From Niastella vici (GTDB lineage Bacteria; Bacteroidota; Bacteroidia; Chitinophagales; Chitinophagaceae), in contig NZ_LVYD01000058.1 of the NCBI RefSeq assembly GCF_002077945.1, positions 62,001 to 126,000 of the forward strand: a DNA stretch of 64,000 nucleotides, read 5' to 3'. Of this stretch, positions 27,954 to 37,160 are shown piece after piece (the stretch's first letter is position 1; each line of letters starts with the position of its first letter). A program made the position numbers and the translations under genes. The notes beneath the pieces were generated by a model that worked only from the letters and a program-made list of their open reading frames with translations, was not told the DNA's origin and did not search any database.

Positions 27954-28571
27954 AAAATCTGCGATGCTTATTTTCTCCTTACAGAACGAATACTCCTGTT
28001 CATCATTCGAGCTTACGATCACCAGGCGGTCATTGCAATGATCGTTTATCAGTTTATGATAGAGTGCTATGCCGGCTGCATCGAGGTTGGTACAGGGTTC
28101 ATCGAGCAACACACAGGGCACATCGCTGAAAATGGCCTGCGCCAGTTTTACCCGTTGCTTCATCCCACTTGAGTAGAACCGGATCTGTTTTTGGGCGGCT
28201 GCCTGTAAACCAATGGCGTTTATAATTTCCGGAATGTCGTAATGAGGCAAAAAAGGCTTGAACTGTTTATGGAACTGCAGGAATTCATGCAGGGTCATTT
28301 CTTCAATCAGTTCAAGATAAGGAGCTGCTATGGAGATATATTTGAATGCCTGGTCAACGTGCACTTCGGTCTTTTGGGTTCCAACCTCATATTGCACGTT
28401 TCCCTCGCTCATCATCATGGCCCCGCCTATTACCTGTAATAAAGTAGATTTACCGGACCCATTGGGACCGGTAATAGCATAGGCAGCGCCTGAAATAAAT
28501 TCCTGGGTAATTTTTCGAAAGATCCAGTCGCGGTTAAAGCGTTTACCGGCATTAATCAGCGATATCTTCAT
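27942..28571 (-). CDS. ABC transporter ATP-binding protein
   Basis: 209 residues. Walker A GPNGSGKST, signature YSSGMKQRV, Walker B CVLLDEPCTNLD. A short stand-alone ATPase of the CcmA/lipid-exporter size class with no permease beside it. Its start overlaps the lpxA stop by about 20 bases, so it is translationally coupled to lipid A synthesis; the substrate is unknown. An alternative in-frame ATG is at 28577. Confidence 0.88.
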   Translation of the reverse strand: MKISLINAGKRFNRDWIFRKITQEFISGAAYAITGPNGSGKSTLLQVIGGAMMMSEGNVQYEVGTQKTEVHVDQAFKYISIAAPYLELIEEMTLHEFLQFHKQFKPFLPHYDIPEIINAIGLQAAAQKQIRFYSSGMKQRVKLAQAIFSDVPCVLLDEPCTNLDAAGIALYHKLINDHCNDRLVIVSSNDEQEYSFCKEKISIADFKKS

Positions 28572-29358
28572 CCACACTATTTTTTGAATAGCGTTTAATG
28601 ATGCCGCGGCCGCTTTCGCGAATAAAGGTTACAATTTCATCGCGTTCGTCGGTAGCGGGAAACTCTTCTTCCAGGTACTCGAGCGCCTGGCTGGTGTTTA
28701 ACCCTTTATTATAAATTACGCGATAGATATCGAGAATATGATTGATCTTATCGATAGTGAATCCACGTCTTTTTAACCCTACAGAGTTTACACCGGCATA
28801 GCTCAGTGGCTGACGGCCAGCTTTTATATAGGGAGGAATATCTTTACCTACTAATGAGCCGCCGCTTATAAAAGCATGCTGCCCTACCTTGGTGAATTGG
28901 TGCACGGCGCACATTCCACCTAAAATAGCCCAATCGCCGAGGATCACGTGACCAGCCACCTGCGAGTTGTTGCTGAGGATCACGTTGCTGCCGATGATAC
29001 AGTCGTGGGCAACGTGGCTGTAGGCCATGATCATACAATTTTTGCCGATCTTGGTCTTCCACCTGTCCTTGGTACCCCGGTGAATTGTTACAAACTCACG
29101 AATGGTAGTATTATCACCAATTTCTGTAATGGTATCTTCACCCTCAAATTTGAGGTCCTGAGGCATGGCTGAAATTACAGCGCCCGGGAAAATACGGCAG
29201 TTTTTGCCGATGCGGGCGCCTTCCATGATCGTTACGTTGCTTCCCACCCAGGTGCCTTCGCCTATTTCTACATTCTGGTGAATCACAGAAAAAGGATCAA
29301 CTTTCACATTTGTGGCTAACTTGGCATTGGGATGAATATATGTATGCGGATGAATCAT
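28552..29358 (-). CDS. lpxA: UDP-GlcNAc acyltransferase LpxA
   Basis: 268 residues from the ATG at 29358 (MIHPHTYIHPNA). First step of lipid A synthesis: transfers a hydroxyacyl chain from ACP to UDP-GlcNAc. A left-handed beta-helix of hexapeptide repeats covers the first two-thirds, with the conserved AYSHVAHDCIIGSNVI containing the catalytic His and the GLKRRGF motif before the helical C-terminus. It follows lpxC/fabZ on the same strand. Confidence 0.96.
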   Translation of the reverse strand: MIHPHTYIHPNAKLATNVKVDPFSVIHQNVEIGEGTWVGSNVTIMEGARIGKNCRIFPGAVISAMPQDLKFEGEDTITEIGDNTTIREFVTIHRGTKDRWKTKIGKNCMIMAYSHVAHDCIIGSNVILSNNSQVAGHVILGDWAILGGMCAVHQFTKVGQHAFISGGSLVGKDIPPYIKAGRQPLSYAGVNSVGLKRRGFTIDKINHILDIYRVIYNKGLNTSQALEYLEEEFPATDERDEIVTFIRESGRGIIKRYSKNSVDEDIAD

Positions 29359-29589
29359 TTTGTTTACATTCTTAAGGGTTGTAGCAGGATATTCATTCAT
29401 AGGCGTTACAGACATCCCATCCCCGGTGGGGTTTTGCTGGTGATCGTCACCTGAACTGTGTTTATGGATGGATTGACGTTTGATGTTAATTAATCTGCTA
29501 AAATAGACAAAACTAGTTCAATATACCCCTACGGCCTGATATATTTTATTGCTCATTATCCTTTTCAGGTATAATAACCAATTATTTAT

Positions 29590-30993
29590 TTACCGTTTTA
29601 CTACCTGCGCCATGAGGTCGGCTTCAGTGGCAATTTTGTTGCCTACATACACCGTTCCTCGCATTTCGCAAATACCACGCCGTATCGGGGAGATTAACTC
29701 CATTTTCAGGATCATAGTATCTCCGGGAACAACTTTTTGCTTGAATTTACAATTATCGATCTTCAAAAAGTATGTATCGTACTCTCCGGGCGGTAATGCA
29801 TTGATACAAAGAATTCCACCGGTTTGGGCCAGGGCCTCTACCTGCAATACGCCGGGCATTACCGGATTGCCGGGAAAATGGCCTGTAAAAAATGGCTCAT
29901 TGTAAGTCACATTCTTAATACCTACAATGTGTTTGTCGGTCAATTCTATGATCTTATCAACCAACAGGAACGGATACCGGTGTGGCAGGGTTTTCTCGAT
30001 CTGCTGCAGTGTGAATACCGGTGGCAAATTGGGATCATACACCGGTACATCCTTTACATGCTTGTTTCTCTTTATGTATTGCTTGATCTTACGAGCAAAG
30101 TCAACATTGGTACTGTGGCCCGGCCGGTTGGCAATGATATGGGCCTTGATGGGGTACCCGATGAGCGCCAGATCGCCCACCACATCCAGGGTTTTATGAC
30201 GGGCCGGTTCATTCGGAAAACGCAGTTCCAGGTTGTTGAGGTACCCTTCGTTCTTTACTTCAATGTTCTTGCGGTTGAATACCTTGGCCAGCCGGTCCAT
30301 TTCTTCCTTGGTAACAGGCTTGTCAACTATCACGATGGCATTGTTGATATCGCCGCCCTTGATAAGATTGTGTTCCAGCAACATTTCCAGCTCATGCAGG
30401 AAACAAAAAGTACGGCAGGAGGCAATTTCATCCTTGAAATCGCGCATGGTCTTTAAACCTGCATGCTGGGTGCCCAACACCGGACTGTTAAAATCAATAA
30501 GGGTGGTGATCTTATAATCTGTTGAAGGAAGGGCTGTCATTTCAACCCTTTTCTTTTCATCGTAATGGGTAATGTTGGTATCAATGCTGTACCAGACCTT
30601 GGCCGCATCCTGCTCCAGTACGCCGGCTTCTTCAATGATCTCAACAAAGGGGGCGCTGCTTCCGTCTGCGATAGGAATTTCGGGCCCGTTCAGCTCAATA
30701 AGGCAATTATCAACGCCCATACCCACCAGCGCTGCCAGAATATGCTCCACTGTGCAAACTTTAGTCTCGCCTTCCTGCAGGGTTGTGCCGCGTGAAGTAT
30801 CGGTAACCAGATCGCAATCAGCCTTGATAACCGGTTGTCCGGGCAGGTCAATGCGTTGAAACTGAAAACCAAAACCAGGGTTGGCTGGCTTCAGGGTCAT
30901 ATCCACATTAATGCCTGTATGTAAACCGGTACCGGAAATACTTGCAGCCGATTGCAGGGTATGTTGTTTATCTGGATTAAAGTTATTATTCAT
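29590..30993 (-). CDS. lpxC/fabZ: Bifunctional LpxC-FabZ fusion
   Basis: 467 residues. The N-terminal part (about 1-300) is the zinc-dependent UDP-3-O-acyl-GlcNAc deacetylase LpxC, with VCTVEHILAALVGMGVDNC carrying a zinc His and a later HKTLDVVGDLALIG. The C-terminal 150 residues are the hydroxyacyl-ACP dehydratase FabZ, with LPHRYPFLLVDKI and the catalytic GHFPGNPVMPGV. This fusion is known across Bacteroidota and couples lipid A commitment to fatty acid synthesis. ATG at 30993 chosen; the frame is open to 31200, but that segment has no LpxC similarity. Confidence 0.96.
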   Translation of the reverse strand: MNNNFNPDKQHTLQSAASISGTGLHTGINVDMTLKPANPGFGFQFQRIDLPGQPVIKADCDLVTDTSRGTTLQEGETKVCTVEHILAALVGMGVDNCLIELNGPEIPIADGSSAPFVEIIEEAGVLEQDAAKVWYSIDTNITHYDEKKRVEMTALPSTDYKITTLIDFNSPVLGTQHAGLKTMRDFKDEIASCRTFCFLHELEMLLEHNLIKGGDINNAIVIVDKPVTKEEMDRLAKVFNRKNIEVKNEGYLNNLELRFPNEPARHKTLDVVGDLALIGYPIKAHIIANRPGHSTNVDFARKIKQYIKRNKHVKDVPVYDPNLPPVFTLQQIEKTLPHRYPFLLVDKIIELTDKHIVGIKNVTYNEPFFTGHFPGNPVMPGVLQVEALAQTGGILCINALPPGEYDTYFLKIDNCKFKQKVVPGDTMILKMELISPIRRGICEMRGTVYVGNKIATEADLMAQVVKR

Positions 30994-31316
30994 TCTATTT
31001 TTTATAAAGAATGCGCAAAGATAGGGATTCCGCAAAGACGAAAAGGTTTGAAAATGACCTACATATCGTACAGCTGCAAAATAGTTGTTCCCATAGCCGG
31101 TTTTTACCGGAAACGCTGTAAGGTTTAACCGGTACCGTAAGCCTAGTGACCTTATTATCACAGCTTTAATAAGCCTGCAAACGCACATTAGCGTGGGCAA
31201 TGGGCTGTAATCAATTTTTTGATCAACTCATATAAGGGTTTTCTCAATTCATGTATGCTCCCATATGCGCAGCCTTGCCGCCACTATAGTTTTGTTGAAC
31301 CCTGAAAAAAATCATC

Positions 31317-32249
31317 ATGATACGTAAGATCTTAAAATGGACCGGTATTACTGTATTGTCATTAATACTGATTTTAGCGATTGTTGTTGCCAGCCGCCAG
31401 AACCTGCAGTTCAATGCGCCTTACCCGGCTATCACTGCTTCAACCGACAGTGCTGTTATTGCTCATGGTAAAGAGATCGCCTATGGCCCTGCCCATTGTG
31501 CCGATTGTCATTATGCCGGCAATGCCGACTCGGTGTTTAAACTGGGACAGGAACCGGCGTTGAGTGGTGGCCGTGTATTCGAACTGCCGCTTGGAAACTT
31601 TTATGTGCGCAATATAACCTCCGATCCTGTTGTGGGCATTGGCAGGTATACCGATGGTGAAATAGCCCGCGTGTTACGGTATGGTGTGCGGCCTAACGGC
31701 ACAGCGGTCATTGATTTTATGCCTTTTCATAACATGAGTGATGAAGACCTCACAGCCGTTATCTCATTTTTACGCACCTCAAAACCGGTTCGCAACCCCG
31801 TGCCCGATCATTCAGTAACCATGCTGGGCCGCGTGATCAATGCATTTATGATAAAACCAGTGGGGCCCACAGGCGAAGTGCCCAAATCAATACCGAGAGA
31901 TTCAACGGCTGTGTATGGAAAATACCTGGCCAACAGTGTAGCCAATTGCGTGGGTTGCCATACCAATCGCGATATGATGACGGGCGCTTTTATTGGCGAG
32001 CCATTTGCCGGTGGTTTAAAGTTTGAAGAACCGGGCATTCCTACGCTGGTATCGCCCAATATTAACCCCAACACACCGGGGCGTATATACGGCTGGTCGC
32101 AACAGGATTTTATTAACCGGTTTAAAATGGGAAAAACAATCCCATACAGCCACATGCCCTGGAATTCGTTTAAGCGAATGAGTGATAATGACCTGAAGGC
32201 GATCTATAATTTCCTGAAAACTTTACCGGCGGCAACAACAAAGAAATAA
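31317..32249 (+). CDS. Dihaem cytochrome c family protein
   Basis: 310 residues with an N-terminal membrane anchor (TGITVLSLILILAIVVA). Two haem c motifs, CADCH near residue 61 and CVGCH near residue 215, each followed by a likely Met ligand region (FMPFHNMSDEDL; SHMPWNSFKRMSDNDL), so two class I domains face the periplasm. It probably carries electrons, partner unknown. It lies on the opposite strand inside the lipid A block, between lpxD and lpxC. A TAGTTTTG box at 31287-31294 precedes it. Confidence 0.9.
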   Translation: MIRKILKWTGITVLSLILILAIVVASRQNLQFNAPYPAITASTDSAVIAHGKEIAYGPAHCADCHYAGNADSVFKLGQEPALSGGRVFELPLGNFYVRNITSDPVVGIGRYTDGEIARVLRYGVRPNGTAVIDFMPFHNMSDEDLTAVISFLRTSKPVRNPVPDHSVTMLGRVINAFMIKPVGPTGEVPKSIPRDSTAVYGKYLANSVANCVGCHTNRDMMTGAFIGEPFAGGLKFEEPGIPTLVSPNINPNTPGRIYGWSQQDFINRFKMGKTIPYSHMPWNSFKRMSDNDLKAIYNFLKTLPAATTKK

Positions 32250-32276
32250 GTCGCAAGACAAAAATTTTTATCTCCG

Positions 32277-32345
32277 CTTCCACCCCGGTCGCCGAAGGCG
32301 AAGCTGGAGAGCCACCCCCCTCAGCGGGAGGGCCGGGGTGGAAGA
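32277..32345. repeat. Intergenic inverted repeat
   Basis: CTTCCACCCCGG at the left end is the exact reverse complement of CCGGGGTGGAAG at the right end, enclosing a GC-rich stretch (GTCGCCGAAGGCGAAGC and CCTCAGCGGGAGGG). It would fold into a long hairpin. It resembles mobile intergenic palindromes rather than a terminator, as there is no T-run. Confidence 0.6.
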
Positions 32346-32460
32346 AGGGCAATTGGTTGTAAACAAAAATGGGTTGGCGGTGTAAGAACCATCAACCCAT
32401 TCATTTTAGGGGTGGGCATTCGCCAGTTGGCAAATGGCTAACCCTTGCATCTTTTAATCA

Positions 32461-32502
32461 AAAAAGTGAGCCGCTTCACCAGCGGGCGCAGCGGCTCACC
32501 TT
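32461..32502 (-). terminator. Intrinsic terminator after lpxD
   Basis: GTGAGCCGCT pairs with AGCGGCTCAC; on the minus strand a six-U run follows. The TGAGCCGCT half is identical to that of the hairpin at 1381-1390. Confidence 0.85.
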
Positions 32503-32515
32503 GTAATTCTTTTCG

Positions 32516-33565
32516 TTAAGATATCTTCTCAGTCATCAACTGCTTCACCAACTGTTCCAATTCTTTAATTCTTTTTTCCAGATCGGGCAGTTTGCGGCTA
32601 ACAGCCTGACTGCGCAGTGCGCTGGTGTATTCGAATGCGGGGCTGCCGGTTACAGCTGCATTGGGTGTTTTTATTGATTTGCTCACTCCGCTTTGCGCAT
32701 TGATTTTACTGCCATCGGCAATTTGAATATGGCCTACAATGCCGGCCTGCCCGCCGATCATTACATTATTCCCGATCTTGGTACTTCCACTAACCCCGGC
32801 CTGTGCGGCTATTACGGTATTATTTCCTACTTCAACATTATGGGCTACCTGAATCAGGTTATCAAGTTTGGCGCCTGATTTTATTACGGTAGAACCAATG
32901 GTGGCGCGGTCGATGGTGGCGTTGGCGCCGATCTCAACAAAACTTTCTACCACCACATTCCCGATCTGCGGAACTTTTTTAAAGCTGCCATCGGCCTGGG
33001 GGGCAAAACCAAAACCATCGCTGCCGATCACTGTGCCGGCATGTATGGTAACATTTTTACCGATCACACAACCATGATAGATCTTTACACCGGGATGTAC
33101 AATGGTATTATCGTCGATCGTTACATTATCGCCGAGGAATACGTTCGGGAATATCTTCACATTATTTCCCAACACCACGTTTTCACCGAGATAGGAAAAA
33201 GCGCCGATAAAAACCTGCTGGCCATATTTGGCCGATTTACTGATATAGGCCGGTTCCTGGATACCCGTTAATTTTTGGGTAGCCATTTCCTGGTATTTTG
33301 TAAGCAACGTGGCAAAAGCTGAATACGCATCGGCTACCCTTATCAATGTTGCACCCACAGGTTCTTTCAGTTCCTGTGAATCATTGATGATAACCAGCGA
33401 AGCTTTTGTACGGTACAGGTATTCTTCGTATTTGGGGTTGGCCAAAAAAGAGAGCTGACCGGGTTGGGCTTCTTCAATTTTTCCAAAGGAATGCACCAAC
33501 GCATCAGGGTTTCCCTCTACTTTGCCATTGATGATCATAGCTATTTGTGCTGCGGTAAATTGCAT
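32516..33565 (-). CDS. lpxD: UDP-3-O-acylglucosamine N-acyltransferase LpxD
   Basis: 349 residues. Third enzyme of lipid A synthesis, adding the second acyl chain. N-terminal uridine-binding domain, then a long left-handed beta-helix of hexapeptide repeats (IGSDGFGFAPQADGSFKKVPQIGNV..., containing the catalytic HNVEVG His region) and a helical C-terminal tail (RKLPDLEKRIKELEQLVKQL). The HD-domain gene lies upstream on the same strand. Terminated at 32461-32502, so it is not cotranscribed with lpxC here. Confidence 0.96.
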   Translation of the reverse strand: MQFTAAQIAMIINGKVEGNPDALVHSFGKIEEAQPGQLSFLANPKYEEYLYRTKASLVIINDSQELKEPVGATLIRVADAYSAFATLLTKYQEMATQKLTGIQEPAYISKSAKYGQQVFIGAFSYLGENVVLGNNVKIFPNVFLGDNVTIDDNTIVHPGVKIYHGCVIGKNVTIHAGTVIGSDGFGFAPQADGSFKKVPQIGNVVVESFVEIGANATIDRATIGSTVIKSGAKLDNLIQVAHNVEVGNNTVIAAQAGVSGSTKIGNNVMIGGQAGIVGHIQIADGSKINAQSGVSKSIKTPNAAVTGSPAFEYTSALRSQAVSRKLPDLEKRIKELEQLVKQLMTEKIS

Positions 33566-33696
33566 AGAATAGTATTCAATCTGTTATAGAGATCAAAATA
33601 ATAATAAAATTTGTCAAAGCTACTGCATATTGAAAAAACTGTAATATGTTTTGAAAGCTATGATACAGGAGTTAACATACCGATCAACATATCTGT

Positions 33697-34917
33697 TTAA
33701 CAATTGTAGTAACAAATGTAATATTTTTTCACAGGGCTTGCTAATGCCTGATGGATCAATGCATTATCAACTTTTGATATATCTTTCACTGTTCCATTCT
33801 TAAATAAAATAGTGATGCGTTCTTCGCTGGGGTCGTAGGTGGTGTTTTCTGCTTCCCCCGTGAAAATTAAATAATCGCAATCCGCATCTTTTATGTTCAA
33901 ATGGTGGCAAATGTTATTCCGCTGTGTTTTTATCCATTCCTGATCAAACGGTTCGGCCTGCAATTTAACTTTTAGTAAACGGCGTTCAATAAGGCAACGG
34001 CATAAAGTGCTAAGCACTGTGTCGGCATGAAATATCCAGTTTTTTATGGTAGCCAAAACGTCAAAATCGTCGAGCAGGCAAAATTTATCGAGATGTTGCT
34101 CTATAAACGCGGTGCCGGTAGCGCTTTTTAAAAAGAAATCAAAAGTCAGCGAGGCTGCCTGCACCTGTTGCCCCTGTTTAATTAGTTCTTTGGCGCGTTC
34201 GATGATCTTTACCAGTGTTTTTTCGGCGCCAAGTACCGTTTTGTGCAAATAAACCTGCCAGTACATAAGCCGCCGGGCCACCAGGAATTTTTCTATGCTG
34301 TAAATGCCTTTTTCTTCTACCATAAGATCGCCATCCTTTACGGCCAGCATCTTTAAAATGCGATCGTACCCGATAACGCCTTCCGATACGCCGGTATAAA
34401 AGCTGTCGCGGGTGAGGTAATCCATGCGGTCAACATCGAGCTGGCCGCTGATGAGCTGGTGAAGGAATGGCTTGGTATAATTATTGGTAAAAATGTCAAT
34501 GGCTTTACACAACTGACCCTTCATTTGTTCGTTGAGTACACGCATGATCAAAATACTGATGGTTTCATGATGCGTATTGTTGATCAGTACATTTTCAAGG
34601 GCATGTGAAAAAGGACCATGGCCTATATCGTGTAAAAGGATCGCAATTTTAGCAGCCGTTTCTTCTTCAGGAGTAATATCCACTCCTTTATTTTTCAGCT
34701 CGTTCAACGCATTGCACATAAGGTGATAGGCGCCCAGTGAGTGATGAAGGCGGGTATGCACCGCGCCCGGATACACCAGGTGGGCAAAAGCCATTTGATG
34801 AACGCGTCGCAAACGCTGGTACCAGGGATGCGCGATTACCTGAAAAACTAGCGGATCGTCAATGGTAATAAAACCGTAAACGGGGTCATTGATGATCTTT
34901 CTGATGCGGTTTGTCAT
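33697..34917 (-). CDS. HD-domain phosphohydrolase (dGTPase-like)
   Basis: 406 residues. The HD metal site is intact: HTRLHHSLGAYHL gives the first His and LLHDIGHGPFSHALE the HD pair, followed by GQLDVDRMDYLTRD. The family includes SAMHD1-like dNTP triphosphohydrolases, but the substrate here is untested. Commonly found just upstream of lpxD in Bacteroidota, as here. Divergent from the porX-like gene. Confidence 0.92.
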   Translation of the reverse strand: MTNRIRKIINDPVYGFITIDDPLVFQVIAHPWYQRLRRVHQMAFAHLVYPGAVHTRLHHSLGAYHLMCNALNELKNKGVDITPEEETAAKIAILLHDIGHGPFSHALENVLINNTHHETISILIMRVLNEQMKGQLCKAIDIFTNNYTKPFLHQLISGQLDVDRMDYLTRDSFYTGVSEGVIGYDRILKMLAVKDGDLMVEEKGIYSIEKFLVARRLMYWQVYLHKTVLGAEKTLVKIIERAKELIKQGQQVQAASLTFDFFLKSATGTAFIEQHLDKFCLLDDFDVLATIKNWIFHADTVLSTLCRCLIERRLLKVKLQAEPFDQEWIKTQRNNICHHLNIKDADCDYLIFTGEAENTTYDPSEERITILFKNGTVKDISKVDNALIHQALASPVKKYYICYYNC

Positions 34918-35076
34918 TCGCTGCCTGCTATTTTGTTAAAATTGCTGCCAAAAGCAGCGGGCAAAAGTACAAAGCCTGCGGGGATAAATTAAATTTGGTT
35001 AGATTGGTGCCGGAAGCAGATGCCCGGCACAGGCAAGTGAGAACTTAAAACTTAGCATACATATAAATAACTATAC

Positions 35077-36633
35077 ATGCCATTAGGTAAAATACTCTGG
35101 GTCGACGATGAAATTGAAAGTTTACAATCACAGATACTTTTTTTACAAAATAAAGGCTACGAAGTAACCGCGCTCACGAACGGTTTTGATGCCGTTGATT
35201 TTGTAAAAGAAAACCCACTCGATGTGGTGTTGCTCGATGAAACCATGCCCGGTATAACCGGACTGGAAACCCTCTCCAAAATAAAAGAGATCAATTCGCA
35301 GATACCGGTGGTAATGATCACCAAAAATGAAACGGAGAACCTGATGGACGATGCCATCGGCAGCCAGATAACCGATTACCTCATTAAACCGGTTAACCCC
35401 AATCAGGTGTTGCTGAGCCTTAAAAAGATCATTGATAAAAAAAGCCTGGTAGCCGAAAAAACCACCACTGCTTATCAGCAACAATTCCGCAATTTGTTTA
35501 TGGCACTGAACAGCAGTCCCGATTACAACGAGTGGATGGATCTTTATAAAAAACTGGTGTACTGGGAACTGGAAATGGAAAAAAGCGACAGTCCCGAAAT
35601 GCAGGAAGTGTTCCAAACGCAAAAGAACGAGGCCAATACCGAGTTCTTTAAATTCGTTTCAAAGAATTATGCACGCTGGGTAAATCCCAAAAGTGCCGAT
35701 GCGCCGGTAATGTCGCACAACCTTATTAAATACAAAGTGCTGCCACATATTGAAAAGGGAACGCCTACTTTTTTTGTGTTGATCGATAACCTGCGCTTTG
35801 ACCAGTGGCGGGCCATTTCACCCATCTTTGCAGAAAGTTTTCGTATACTCGAAGAAGACAGTTTTTACAGCATATTGCCCACGGCCACACAATACGCACG
35901 CAATGCCATCTTCAGTGGATTGCTACCGGTTGATATTGAAAAACATTTTCCCCAGCAATGGAAAAATGATGATGAAGAAGGTGGAAAGAATTTACATGAA
36001 GAAGAGTTTTTCCGCGGGTTTTTGAAACGGCAGCGGCGCGATGATATCAAATTCTCCTATACAAAGATCCTGAACAACCAGGCCGGGCAGGACCTCGTGA
36101 ACAATATTCATAACCTGATGGGGAACGATCTGAATATTATCGTGTACAATTTTGTAGATATGCTGAGCCATGCACGTACCGAAATGGAAGTACTAAAAGA
36201 GCTGGCCGGCGACGAAACCAGCTATCGCAGCGTTACCCGCAGCTGGTTCGAGCATTCGCCCCTGCACCAGGCATTGAAAAAGGTGGCCGATAAAAAACTC
36301 AACCTCATACTGGCTACTGATCATGGTACGGTGCGTGTTAAAACACCCGCCAAAGTGATCGGCGACAAACAAACTACCACCAACCTGCGGTATAAACATG
36401 GCCGCAACCTCAATTATGAACCCCGCGATGTACTGGCTTTCCGCGATCCCAGGGAGGCTGGTTTGCCGGTTCCAACAGTGAATTCATCGTTCATTTTTGC
36501 CCGGGAAGATATGTACCTGTGTTACCCCAATAATTACAATTATTATGTGAACTATTATCGCAACACTTTTCAGCATGGCGGCGTTAGTTTAGAAGAGATG
36601 ATTGTGCCGGTGATCAAGATGACCAATAAGTAA
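35077..36633 (+). CDS. porX: Response regulator with PglZ phosphatase domain (PorX)
   Basis: 518 residues. An N-terminal receiver domain (WVDDEIESL, phospho-acceptor in VVLLDETMPGITG, KPVNP) is followed by a helical linker (about 125-200) and an alkaline-phosphatase-superfamily PglZ domain (LIDNLRFDQWRAI, YARNAIFSGLLP, ATDHGTVRVKTP). PorX is the regulator of the type IX secretion system, paired with PorY and a sigma factor. It lacks a DNA-binding domain. Strong indicator of Bacteroidota. Confidence 0.93.
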   Translation: MPLGKILWVDDEIESLQSQILFLQNKGYEVTALTNGFDAVDFVKENPLDVVLLDETMPGITGLETLSKIKEINSQIPVVMITKNETENLMDDAIGSQITDYLIKPVNPNQVLLSLKKIIDKKSLVAEKTTTAYQQQFRNLFMALNSSPDYNEWMDLYKKLVYWELEMEKSDSPEMQEVFQTQKNEANTEFFKFVSKNYARWVNPKSADAPVMSHNLIKYKVLPHIEKGTPTFFVLIDNLRFDQWRAISPIFAESFRILEEDSFYSILPTATQYARNAIFSGLLPVDIEKHFPQQWKNDDEEGGKNLHEEEFFRGFLKRQRRDDIKFSYTKILNNQAGQDLVNNIHNLMGNDLNIIVYNFVDMLSHARTEMEVLKELAGDETSYRSVTRSWFEHSPLHQALKKVADKKLNLILATDHGTVRVKTPAKVIGDKQTTTNLRYKHGRNLNYEPRDVLAFRDPREAGLPVPTVNSSFIFAREDMYLCYPNNYNYYVNYYRNTFQHGGVSLEEMIVPVIKMTNK

Positions 36634-36807
36634 TAGCAGCAGGAAGAAGGGCGCGATAGTTGCTTAAATGATAATAATGACACTTTTGGCTCCCATTTTA
36701 GGCCTTTTTTGCCGTTTTTTGGGCGCGGAGGCGTAATTCTCAACGTTTTGCGCTGTTTTGTGTGGAAAAGTTGTGGGCTTGATTTCAAGCACTAAAATTG
36801 TGAATAG

Positions 36808-36815
36808 TAACTTTG
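36808..36815 (+). promoter_or_regulatory. -7 box
   Basis: TAACTTTG fits TAnnTTTG and lies 31 bases before the start of the 96-residue gene at 36847. Confidence 0.5.
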
Positions 36816-36846
36816 CGAAACATTTAAAGTCATTTACATCCAGACT

Positions 36847-37137
36847 ATGAAATTTACGCAGGCAACATTAGATAAAATTGAAGCGATTCTCGATGAGGCG
36901 GAATATGTGCTACGCTATGAACGGGGTAATTTTCAAAGCGGATACTGTATTTTGGAACAAAAGAAAGTAGTAGTATTAAATAAATTCCTCCAGCTCGAGG
37001 GCCGTATAAGCACCCTCATTGATCTTATTCCCCAGCTGAATGTAGATCCCGAAATATTCAGCCCGGAAGTACGTAAAACGTATAACGATGTGCTGGAAAG
37101 GCATGCATTAGTGCAGGCAGCGGAAGGCCAGAAGTAA
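36847..37137 (+). CDS. Small conserved hypothetical protein
   Basis: 96 residues, soluble, mostly helical. It begins MKFTQATLDKIEAILDEAEY and contains NFQSGYCILEQKKVVVLNKFL; similar small proteins are common next to porX and MBL-fold genes in this phylum, but I know no function. It is 23 bases upstream of the MBL-fold gene and probably cotranscribed. Confidence 0.8.
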   Translation: MKFTQATLDKIEAILDEAEYVLRYERGNFQSGYCILEQKKVVVLNKFLQLEGRISTLIDLIPQLNVDPEIFSPEVRKTYNDVLERHALVQAAEGQK

Positions 37138-37160
37138 GAGATAAGCTGTATTTTTACCGC

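Noticed and set aside
30994-31200. Upstream extension of the lpxC/fabZ frame
   Set aside because: Its translation has no LpxC similarity; MNNNFNPDKQHTLQ at 30993 fits the family start.
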